Source: Bacteroides intestinalis DSM 17393 (GTDB lineage: Bacteria > Bacteroidota > Bacteroidia > Bacteroidales > Bacteroidaceae). From it: a stretch of 64,000 bases of DNA. This document shows, in pieces, positions 18,558-25,227 of this stretch. The notes beneath the pieces were generated by a model. It saw only the letters and a list, made by a program, of their open reading frames with translations, was not told the DNA's origin and searched no databases. The position numbers and the translations under genes are program-made. Numbering within the stretch: the first letter of the stretch is position 1; every line of letters begins with the position of its first letter. The stretch lies in assembly GCF_000172175.1 (NCBI RefSeq), contig NZ_ABJL02000008.1, forward strand, positions 496,001 to 560,000, given 5' to 3'.

Positions 18558-18777
18558 TATTATTTTTGTAATATTCTTTATGGATAGAACAGAAGCCTCT
18601 TTATTGTTCTTATCATGGCATATACGCCTATAATTAAATTCTGACTTTCAAATTCAGTTATTTTTGCTTTCAGCGACTAATCTTTGCCCTGACTTACGAT
18701 TAGTATTTCCCCATCAGGTATTTAAGAACTTATCTTAACCTAGCTTGCATTTTAATCCCCGATATGAGAGATACTTG

Positions 18778-20088
18778 TTATCCTATCTTATAATAGTCAA
18801 AACCACTTTCTACCATTTCTTTAGCATCATAAATATTTCGCCCATCAATAATCACTTTATTCTTCATTGTTTTATTAAGTACTTCTAAACTTGGCATACG
18901 GAATTCTTTCCATTCTGTAACAAGAAGTAAAGTATCAACATCTACAACCGCTTCATACATATCTTTACAGTACACTACCTTATCACCTATACGACGCTTA
19001 CATTCTGGCATTGCAATCGGATCATAGACCTTAACCGATGCCCCTACACTGATTATTTTATCAATTAATACCAATGCAGGAGCTTCACGCATATCATCAG
19101 TTTCCGGTTTGAAAGCAAGCCCCCATATGGCAATAGTTTTACCATTAATATCTCCATTAAAATGCTTCATCAGCTTATTGAATAAAATCGACTTTTGTTT
19201 TTCATTTACTGACTCTACCGCCTGAAGTACTTCCATATCATATCCTACTTTTTGAGCAGTCTTGATAAGTGCTTTTACATCCTTTGGAAAACAAGAACCA
19301 CCATATCCACAACCAGCATAAAGAAATTTCTTTCCAATACGGGTATCTGTACCAATGCCTTTACGAACCATATTTACATCAGCACCTACAAGCTCGCAAA
19401 GATTAGCAATATCATTCATAAATGAGATACGCGTTGCAAGCATTGAGTTTGCCGCATATTTAATCATTTCAGCGGATGGAATATCAGTAAAAATGAGCCT
19501 GTCACTCACAAGCATAAAAGGCTTATATAACCGTGACATTATTTCTTTCGCTTTCTCACTTTCTATCCCCACTACAACACGATCTGGAGACATGAAGTCT
19601 TTGATTGCCGCCCCTTCTTTCAAGAACTCAGGATTACTTGCAACATCAAACTTGACATTCTCTCCTCGCTTGTCAAGTTCGGCTTGAATAGTTTCTTTCA
19701 CCTTCTTTGCTGTTCCTACAGGGACAGTAGATTTTGTAACAACAACTGTATATTTCTTTATATTTTTCCCAATAGCCTTTGCAACCGCAAGCACATATTT
19801 CAAATCGGCAGAGCCATCTTCATCGGGAGGTGTACCAACTGCACTGAATACGATTTCTACATCATCAAGAACATCGGCAAGATCAGTAGTAAAGTTCAAT
19901 CTGCCCGCTTGTATATTCTTACGAACCATATCTTCAAGACCAGGTTCATAGATAGAAATTACACCTTTCTTAAGATTCTCTATTTTCTTTTCATCAACGT
20001 CAACACATGTTACGTTGATTCCCATTTCTGAAAAACAAGTACCTGAAACCAAGCCAACATACCCGGTTCCTACAATTGCAATATTCAT
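18778..20088 (-). CDS. ugd: UDP-glucose 6-dehydrogenase
   Basis: Oxidises UDP-glucose to UDP-glucuronate with two NAD+. The 436 residues hold the Rossmann loop GTGYVGLVSG (7-16), EFLKEGAA, and the catalytic cysteine in GYGGSCFPKDVKAL (C266). The C-terminal domain has IWGLAFKPETDDMREAP. It implies that the capsule contains an acidic sugar, glucuronate or one made from it. It is the first gene after the IS66 scar that separates it from upxZ. The region 20089-20169 upstream shows nothing. Confidence 0.97.
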   Translation of the reverse strand: MNIAIVGTGYVGLVSGTCFSEMGINVTCVDVDEKKIENLKKGVISIYEPGLEDMVRKNIQAGRLNFTTDLADVLDDVEIVFSAVGTPPDEDGSADLKYVLAVAKAIGKNIKKYTVVVTKSTVPVGTAKKVKETIQAELDKRGENVKFDVASNPEFLKEGAAIKDFMSPDRVVVGIESEKAKEIMSRLYKPFMLVSDRLIFTDIPSAEMIKYAANSMLATRISFMNDIANLCELVGADVNMVRKGIGTDTRIGKKFLYAGCGYGGSCFPKDVKALIKTAQKVGYDMEVLQAVESVNEKQKSILFNKLMKHFNGDINGKTIAIWGLAFKPETDDMREAPALVLIDKIISVGASVKVYDPIAMPECKRRIGDKVVYCKDMYEAVVDVDTLLLVTEWKEFRMPSLEVLNKTMKNKVIIDGRNIYDAKEMVESGFDYYKIG

Positions 20089-20169
20089 CGTATAATTATT
20101 TGTAAGCGTTCAAAACCTGGTATACACCACTTAGAACAGATGCCTGAGAGTTTCTACCAAAATCTTGAA

Positions 20170-20790
20170 ATATATTTTTAACATTTATTATTTAATTTGA
20201 GACCTATAGTCTGTGGAAGCAGGTTCTCGTAATCTACCCTTCCTGCCTAGAGTTCTTTCATGTCCCTTCGAAAGTAATTCCTGAACGAAACACCCATCTA
20301 CTTACACATTTCTATAAATGTATTATAGGTCGCCGAGTTCAATACTCCTTGGGTACTGCAAAAGAACAAGCTGTTTTTTCCGTTGTACAGTCAAGGAGCG
20401 TATAACCCGCTCAGCCGCTAAGTAGTCTATGGTATGCTCTCCATTTTCCAATAGTTGAAAAGTTGCTTCCAGAGCGAATAAAGATAATTCAAAGCACGTT
20501 GCATCAAGTCGCTCATCTCAGATTTAGGTAATACAAGCAAGTCAAACAATTCTTTCTACAAATCCTCCATCACACCGTTGGTATAAGCATCATTCCGACG
20601 CTTGCGGATTTCATCGGCAGGCAAACCTAAACGTCTGTATTCCTCCTCACGCCCCCTCTTCAATAGAAAGTAACGAGCTTTCTAACAACTTTGCTCCAAA
20701 ACCTCCTTAAACTTGGCACGAGCATGGGCAAGACAGCAAAGATGAGCAATATCTATCAGAACTTCATCAAGATATTTGAGTTCTAATTTA
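20170..20790 (-). mobile_element. decayed IS66-family transposase fragment
   Basis: The 728-bp space between ugd and upxZ holds the C-terminal part of an IS66 (TnpC) transposase. In minus-strand order: AHLCCLAHARAKFKEVLEQ, RLGLPADEIRKRRNDAY, MQRALNYLYSLWKQLFNYW, the family hallmark ERVIRSLTVQRKNSLFF, and at the end RVDYENLLPQTIG. At least five stops (for example after EQSC, EDL, EMCK, KEL) and one frame change break it. The N-terminal half, the accessory ORFs and clear terminal repeats are not seen. It is a fossil insertion inside the operon. Confidence 0.88.
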
Positions 20791-20816
20791 GGTATTTACC
20801 CAATATTATGAAATTC

Positions 20817-21305
20817 TTATTCATCAATATATTCCCACGGATAAGGATTATCAACCACATTCTGAAACTCCACAATGGCCTCCTGTTGATCAGAAGTAAG
20901 TGTTGCAGAATCCCAAGAAGCGATAATGGAACGACCTTCATCAGCTAGAGGTTCATCGAATACTTCACCATAACAGGCAGTAAGCAGACGAAGTTTCAGT
21001 AATGAAGCTGGAAGAACATCAAGGATGTCCCAACAACGATCCAAAACTTCCTGAACATGCTTCTGTTTTTCACCGTGATCAATGAAAGAGGCACTGTAGC
21101 CCATCAAAAGAGCAAGACAGACATTTGCCTGTTCTTCAGTAGTAGAACCTTTGGCACCAGAGTTATACAAAGCCGTGGTCAGACGATAAACTTCACCATT
21201 ACGACGGGAAAGGTCATCGCTATAGACCGGACTCCCGTCCATACCTAAATACATCAGTTCGTGCGCTGCACGCTGAAGAGCAAATGTTTCTTCGGAAAGA
21301 GTCAT
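20817..21305 (-). CDS. upxZ: UpxZ family transcription anti-antiterminator
   Basis: A 162-residue acidic protein of the Bacteroides UpxZ family. It has the helical, charged composition of the family, opening LSEETFALQRAAHELMYLG and ending NPYPWEYIDE. From work in B. fragilis, UpxZ proteins block UpxY antiterminators of other capsule loci, so that usually only one capsule is made at a time. It is the second gene of the operon, 55 bases after upxY, the standard order. The IS66 scar lies just downstream. Confidence 0.92.
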   Translation of the reverse strand: MTLSEETFALQRAAHELMYLGMDGSPVYSDDLSRRNGEVYRLTTALYNSGAKGSTTEEQANVCLALLMGYSASFIDHGEKQKHVQEVLDRCWDILDVLPASLLKLRLLTACYGEVFDEPLADEGRSIIASWDSATLTSDQQEAIVEFQNVVDNPYPWEYIDE

Positions 21306-21360
21306 AACAATTTATGATTTCAAATTTATGATTTACCAGCCACCAAATGACAGCTGTTAA

Positions 21361-21897
21361 TTATTCGATTACTTCTATAAGATCCGAATGGATAGTGGCC
21401 ATAGCAACAGCAATAACCCCTTGTATTTCGATAACCACACGACGATCACGTGCACCTTTCACTTTCAAGAAAAGCCCCTCCTGCCCTTCGAAATCACCAC
21501 CGATAATACGAACTCTGGTACCCTTAGACAAATTCAGTTCATCGGGTTGGAAGTATAAGAGATGGTCGTTGTAGGTACCGGCAACAGCAATGAAACGCTG
21601 CATATCGTTGTCTGGGATAATTATTTTCTGCCCACTACGAGTATCAGTTATATATTGCAAGTAATTGATCTGTGATTTAACACGCTTCACTTCAGAAGGA
21701 CAGGCATGAACAAAAACCAGATTGTGGATGACGGGCATCAAAACACGAACTTTCTTACCTTTCTTTACACTTATCTTATATTGCATCGGAATAAAGCAAC
21801 CCAACTTTTCTTTTTCAAGTAGTCGCATAGCATCCAACTCCCTACGATAAGTAGCACGCATGGCATACCATATTTCGCTCTCTTTCTCCACTTCCAT
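21361..21897 (-). CDS. upxY: UpxY family transcription antiterminator (NusG-like)
   Basis: A 178-residue NusG paralogue that lets RNA polymerase read through the long capsule operon of its own locus. The N-terminal NGN domain spans about 8-110 (EIWYAMRATYRRELDAMRLL, then MPVIHNLVFVHACPSEVKRV) and the KOW domain about 120-178 (KGTRVRIIGGDFEGQEGLF). First gene after the invertible promoter; ATG at 21897. By knowledge of the family, it acts on the untranslated leader of the same operon, here 21898 to about 22110. Confidence 0.95.
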   Translation of the reverse strand: MEVEKESEIWYAMRATYRRELDAMRLLEKEKLGCFIPMQYKISVKKGKKVRVLMPVIHNLVFVHACPSEVKRVKSQINYLQYITDTRSGQKIIIPDNDMQRFIAVAGTYNDHLLYFQPDELNLSKGTRVRIIGGDFEGQEGLFLKVKGARDRRVVIEIQGVIAVAMATIHSDLIEVIE

Positions 21898-22096
21898 TTT
21901 ATGATTATTTCAAAAAAGGGTGTTCTCCCGGGGCTTTGAATTCCTTGCATACACTTGAAATTCAATCATTTGCGAACGCTTTATGTAGAATATAGCAAGC
22001 TTTGCGTCCTTCTTGCCAACAGATTTTCTGCAGTAGTTCATTACCTTTCAGGTAAAAAGCTATAAACGAACCAGTCACAAATAAAAAGTGTCTTTT
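21898..22096 (-). promoter_or_regulatory. 5' leader of the capsule operon (predicted UpxY target)
   Basis: About 200 bases of untranslated leader lie between the predicted start of transcription near 22110 and the upxY ATG. Visible structure: a 6-bp stem with 3-base loop at 22041-22055 (TTACCT/AGGTAA), a 7-bp inverted repeat TTGAATT (21936-21942) with AATTCAA (21959-21965), and a GC-rich block at 21918-21937 just upstream of upxY in an otherwise AT-rich leader. UpxY proteins are known to act through such leaders; which element is recognised here is not known. Confidence 0.6.
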
Positions 22097-22116
22097 AGAC
22101 GTTCGTTTAATGGACG
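22097..22116. repeat. left inverted repeat of the invertible promoter
   Basis: Twenty bases AGACGTTCGTTTAATGGACG. The reverse complement lies at 22290-22309 with a single difference at the second base. The outer ten bases fit ARACGTWCGT, the core described for promoter inversion sites used by the Mpi serine recombinase in B. fragilis. Confidence 0.88.
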
Positions 22117-22147
22117 CAAAGATAGAGGTGTTTTTGGAAACGACAAA
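22117..22147 (-). promoter_or_regulatory. capsule promoter inside the invertible segment, in ON orientation
   Basis: On the minus strand a perfect Bacteroides -7 element TATCTTTG occupies 22124-22117 and a -33 element TTTG occupies 22147-22144, 19 bases apart, matching the genus consensus. It points left, toward upxY, so this copy of the locus is captured ON. Transcription should start near 22110, inside the left repeat. No equally good promoter is seen in the other direction within the segment. Confidence 0.82.
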
Positions 22148-22289
22148 ATGTTTGATAAAAAATCTTCTTGTGATTACTTCTTTTATATGCTAATATTCTG
22201 ATTATGAGCAATAAAATGGGACTAAAAATATCAGTTAACATCTATTCATTTTATTATTTTCTTCATCTCCCATTTTTAAAAAGAATTGA

Positions 22290-22309
22290 CGTCCATTAAA
22301 CGAACGTTT
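22290..22309. repeat. right inverted repeat of the invertible promoter
   Basis: Twenty bases CGTCCATTAAACGAACGTTT, the inverted partner of 22097-22116. The enclosed segment of 173 bp (22117-22289) is similar in size to known B. fragilis capsule promoter inversions. No recombinase gene is next to it in the window, so a recombinase encoded elsewhere would have to act on it. Confidence 0.88.
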
Positions 22310-22426
22310 TTTTAAACACCTTCAAAAACGAAGTTACCAATCTAATTTACAGCTATTTGAATCCAACAAAAAATTACATTCTTTTCACTTTCCTTCTCTC
22401 CATTATCATATCTGAACTTTATTTTC

Positions 22427-22434
22427 TACTTTTG
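22427..22434 (+). promoter_or_regulatory. predicted -7 element for the 22488 gene
   Basis: TACTTTTG fits the Bacteroides -7 consensus TAnnTTTG. No good TTTG is found 19-21 bases upstream. Transcription would begin near 22440, about 50 bases before the ATG at 22488. Confidence 0.5.
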
Positions 22435-22487
22435 CGACATTTTTAACTGTAAATATCAGTTAAATCCATAATTAAAATTTATGCAAT

Positions 22488-22896
22488 ATGAAAGATTTAA
22501 AAAAAAGAGAATCAGAATGGATCTGACACAAAGAAAAGGTCACATCAAGTTGTAAATCAGAGCACAAGCAGTAGTAGAACAGTAAGCAGAATTAGTATAG
22601 TCGACGAAAATTTACTGGCTGAACGGTATTATGCAGGTACAAAAACCCACATGTATGTAGGAGTTCTAAGAAGTTTCAAATTAGGCTATTTCAGAGGTCT
22701 AAATATTAACACCATAAGCGCTTTGGGAATGCATTTATACGAATCGGGTGATGGTTTAAAGCACGAAAAAGGAGAAGATACTTTATTGGAACTAAGCAGT
22801 TTAATGACAGAACTAAGAAAGATATGGGCAGTGATACAAAAGGAAGATACGGAACATATAGACCCCTATGGATATGATGTAAGGATAAATCATTGA
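22488..22896 (+). pseudogene. small hypothetical gene frameshifted at an A8 tract
   Basis: An ATG at 22488 opens MKDLKKRESEWI and then stops. If one A is removed from the run of eight A at 22499-22506, the frame continues without a stop as MKDLKKENQNGSDTKKRSHQ and on to the TAA at 22894-22896, giving 135 residues. The part from 22651 (MYVGVLRSFKLGYFRG) is also open on its own for 81 residues. I do not recognise the family. The upstream stretch up to YYAGTKTHMYV reads like coding sequence, which supports one original gene. It may be a pseudogene, a slipped-strand phase-variable gene, or a sequencing error in a homopolymer. Confidence 0.6.
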
Positions 22897-22949
22897 TAGT
22901 TTACTCCAAAGAAAGGGCATAACTTTGCCCCGTCAACCTGACAGTGGAA

Positions 22950-23024
22950 GGGCTACACCCTTTCACCCGGATGGTGTAGCCCTAAGCATAAAAGGGTGTA
23001 GCTATCCGGAGCAAAAGGTGTAGC
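22950..23024 (+). repeat. GGTGTAGC repeats at 22-bp spacing with an inverted copy
   Basis: GGTGTAGC occurs at 22973-22980, 22995-23002 and 23017-23024, each exactly 22 bases after the last. An inverted copy GCTACACC is at 22952-22959. The first two form a perfect 10-bp stem, GGGCTACACC (22950-22959) with GGTGTAGCCC (22973-22982). The spacing of two helical turns puts the copies on one face of the DNA. They lie just upstream of the DUF2693 and DUF4373 genes and resemble a small iteron or operator array. Confidence 0.65.
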
Positions 23025-23075
23025 CATCACAGTAGGTTGATTATTAACAATTTATATTCAACTAAAATTATTAAA

Positions 23076-23438
23076 ATGGAGAAAAAGATGTTGGGTCACC
23101 AACCAAATCATGTAACGAAAGAAGAAAGAGTAGAAAATCTATGGAAAAAACTTATCAGGCAAGAAACCGATTTATCCGAAGAAACCATTGCATGGATGGC
23201 ACTACGCATCCGACAGTTGACCGAGTACATGCCATACGGATGTGCGCTGATAGCCTACAGAAAACAAAATGGCGAATTCTACATGGCAAGAGGAACACTT
23301 ATTTATTATGAATCCGATTTCCATCGGAAATATGATATTGAGCGCATCAAAAACCATGTAGCATACTGGGATATAGAACAGCAAGGATGGAGGACCTTCC
23401 AAATTGAAAACTTCCTGGAATGGAGACCGATTGTTTAA
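23076..23438 (+). CDS. DUF2693/WYL_2 SH3 beta-barrel fold protein
   Basis: A 120-residue protein; I chose the ATG at 23076 (MEKKMLGHQPNH) because the upstream in-frame ATG at 23037 would add a tail of low-complexity, spacer-like residues. The second half, YRKQNGEFYMARGTLIYYES and DIEQQGWRTFQIENFLEW, fits the small SH3-like barrel family WYL_2 (DUF2693), common in Bacteroides mobile elements and capsule flanks. Function of the family is unknown. It is followed after 31 bases by the DUF4373 gene and probably forms an operon with it. Confidence 0.7.
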   Translation: MEKKMLGHQPNHVTKEERVENLWKKLIRQETDLSEETIAWMALRIRQLTEYMPYGCALIAYRKQNGEFYMARGTLIYYESDFHRKYDIERIKNHVAYWDIEQQGWRTFQIENFLEWRPIV

Positions 23439-23469
23439 ATGAAGAATGAAATATTAAGAATGAAGAATT

Positions 23470-24171
23470 ATGGATTCATATTTATTACATGATGCCAATG
23501 CAGGCAATAACTTTAAAATTATGATGATGATACAAAAAGAAGGAATGAAAGGATATGGCATCTACTGGATGCTGCTTGAATTCCTGAGGTTACAGAACGG
23601 ATATAAAGCCGATCTGAGGGTACTGCCTATCCTGGCACAAAAGATGAGAGTGACAGTGACTACCTCGAAGCGAATTATCTACAATTATAAACTCTTTGAG
23701 GTAGACGATACAGCCTTTTCATCGCCCGGTCTTATCCTGCGGATGAGACCACTGGAAGCCAAGCGCGAAGCGAACAGAGAGGCAGGCAAGCATGGAGGAC
23801 TGGCTAACCAACAGAAAATCAGAGATGCAAAGGCAAGCAACGCTTTAGCAACAAATAAAGAGAATAAAGAAAATAAAACAGACCCCTCTATATCTCCCCA
23901 AGGGGAGACAGTGAAGAATGAGGAGATTCTTCTTGTTCCTCCAGAGTATGCACTCAACAGGCAGACGCACAACTACGAAGGATTGATAGCAGAATTGGAA
24001 CGGCAAAAAGTTGCATCCATAAAAGAGAAAAACGCTATTCTCAGACTGACGGACTTCGGAAGATTGGGAGGCAAAATTTGGAAAATCATCTATGACATCA
24101 ACAATTCACCACAGATGAAGGCACGGATTGTTATGCCGGGAAAATATATCTTAAAGCTACTACAGAACTAG
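23470..24171 (+). CDS. DUF4373 (Lin1244/Lin1753-like) protein
   Basis: A 233-residue protein. The N-terminal 110 residues (YLLHDANAGNNFKIMMMIQK, GYGIYWMLLEFLR, VTTSKRIIYNYKLFEV) form the DUF4373 domain, related to N-terminal domains of phage and plasmid replication proteins. A charged linker rich in K, N and E (about 98-140) and a C-terminal part (KIWKIIYDINNSPQMKARIV) follow. Such genes often flank capsule loci in Bacteroides. No replication helicase is nearby, so an active replicon is not supported. Confidence 0.8.
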   Translation: MDSYLLHDANAGNNFKIMMMIQKEGMKGYGIYWMLLEFLRLQNGYKADLRVLPILAQKMRVTVTTSKRIIYNYKLFEVDDTAFSSPGLILRMRPLEAKREANREAGKHGGLANQQKIRDAKASNALATNKENKENKTDPSISPQGETVKNEEILLVPPEYALNRQTHNYEGLIAELERQKVASIKEKNAILRLTDFGRLGGKIWKIIYDINNSPQMKARIVMPGKYILKLLQN

Positions 24172-24179
24172 AAAATCTC

Positions 24180-24214
24180 AAAAAGGTTAGCTCTCCCCCA
24201 AGAGCAACCTTTTT
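24180..24214 (+). terminator. intrinsic terminator after the DUF4373 gene
   Basis: AAAAAGGTT-a-GCTCT, a short C-rich loop, then AGAGC-AACCTTTTT: a 14-bp stem with one unpaired base, ending in a T run. It begins 8 bases after the stop codon at 24171. Its symmetric A/T tails would let it work in both directions. Confidence 0.85.
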
Positions 24215-24273
24215 ACTATTTTCAAATCAATCAAGTTCAAACTGCTTTCTTTTATAAACAAAAATATCCAGAT

Positions 24274-24307
24274 TTTGCTTTCTGCTTTAAACAAATTCGT
24301 ATATTTG
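24274..24307 (+). promoter_or_regulatory. ispE promoter
   Basis: TTTG at 24274-24277 and TATATTTG at 24300-24307, 22 bases apart, fit the Bacteroides -33/-7 pattern with one base extra spacing. Transcription would start near 24313, about 30 bases before the ispE ATG at 24344. Confidence 0.65.
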
Positions 24308-24343
24308 CTACATAAATCACTTTGAATATGGATAGAAAACACC

Positions 24344-25174
24344 ATGATAACATTTCCGAATGCTAAAATAAATCTGGGACTGAACATTGTAGAGAAACGT
24401 CCTGATGGATATCATAATCTGGAAACAGTATTCTATCCCGTCCCCGTAGAAGATGCGTTAGAAGTCAATATATGGAATGAGAGCACGCAGAAGTTTCGTC
24501 TGCATCAGGCGGGATTGGAAATTGCGGGAGAAGCAGAAAATAACTTAGTAGTGAAAGCTTATAAGCTTTTAGATGAAAGATTCAACCTTCCTCCCGTAGA
24601 TATTCACCTGTTCAAGCATATCCCTTCCGGTGCGGGATTAGGCGGCGGTTCATCGGACGCAGCTTATATGCTGAAATTGCTGAATGAGAAGTTCAACCTG
24701 AAATTGTCGGATAAGAACTTAGAAGAGTATGCCGCCAGATTAGGAGCGGATTGTGCCTTTTTCATCCGGAACGCTCCAACCTATGCAGAGGGAATAGGAA
24801 ACATCTTCTCTCCTATTTCCTTATCCTTAAAAGGATATCAGATTGTTTTAGTAAAACCGGATATCTTTGTATCCACTCGTGACGCTTTTGCGCAAATAAA
24901 GCCTCATCGGCAGGAAATTCCATTGAAAGAAGTCATAAAGCAACCTATAGAGGAATGGAAAGAACGAATGGTGAACGATTTCGAAGAAAGCGTATTCCCT
25001 CAATTCCCCGCTATCAAAGAGATAAAAGAGAAGCTCTATCAGGAAGGAGCCGTATATGCGGCAATGACAGGGTCCGGTTCATCCGTATTCGGATTGTTCA
25101 AACCGGAATATAATAAATCTGTTAAAGAAGATTTCGGAGAAAAGACCTTTGTATACCAAGGAGCATTAAAATAA
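24344..25174 (+). CDS. ispE: 4-diphosphocytidyl-2-C-methyl-D-erythritol kinase
   Basis: GHMP-family kinase of the MEP pathway of isoprenoid synthesis; it phosphorylates CDP-methylerythritol. Length 276 residues is normal. FPNAKINLGLNIVEKRPDGY (4-23) holds the catalytic Lys/Asn region and PSGAGLGGGSSDAAYML (94-110) is the ATP phosphate loop. The C-terminal AAMTGSGSSVFGLF is motif 3. It has its own promoter and a terminator, so it is a single-gene unit between the capsule flank and the PUL. Confidence 0.97.
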   Translation: MITFPNAKINLGLNIVEKRPDGYHNLETVFYPVPVEDALEVNIWNESTQKFRLHQAGLEIAGEAENNLVVKAYKLLDERFNLPPVDIHLFKHIPSGAGLGGGSSDAAYMLKLLNEKFNLKLSDKNLEEYAARLGADCAFFIRNAPTYAEGIGNIFSPISLSLKGYQIVLVKPDIFVSTRDAFAQIKPHRQEIPLKEVIKQPIEEWKERMVNDFEESVFPQFPAIKEIKEKLYQEGAVYAAMTGSGSSVFGLFKPEYNKSVKEDFGEKTFVYQGALK

Positions 25175-25179
25175 ATAAA

Positions 25180-25209
25180 GGGACTCTTCACAACAGCATG
25201 GAGAGTCCC
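25180..25209 (+). terminator. terminator between ispE and the convergent PUL operon
   Basis: GGGACTCT at 25180-25187 pairs with AGAGTCCC at 25202-25209 around a 14-base loop. It lies 5 bases after the ispE stop and 18 before the PUL's last stop, so it probably serves both strands. Confidence 0.7.
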
Positions 25210-25227
25210 CCTATTCTTAATAACTTT

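Noticed and set aside
21771..21965. Open frame overlapping the upxY start and leader
   Set aside because: Out of frame with upxY, no family resemblance, and it covers the known type of untranslated leader.
22117..22289. Rightward promoter within the invertible segment
   Set aside because: TTTG at 22150-22153 has no TAnnTTTG at proper spacing on the plus strand.
22651..22896. 81-codon frame as a complete independent gene
   Set aside because: Coding-like sequence extends upstream in the same frame to an A8 tract and an ATG at 22488, so a longer frameshifted gene explains it better.
22950..23024. CRISPR array
   Set aside because: Only an 8-base core is conserved, the 14-base gaps are too short for spacers, and no cas genes are near.
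23470..24171. Functional plasmid or phage replication region
   Set aside because: Only a DUF4373-type protein is present; no helicase, integrase, mobilisation gene or attachment repeats were seen.
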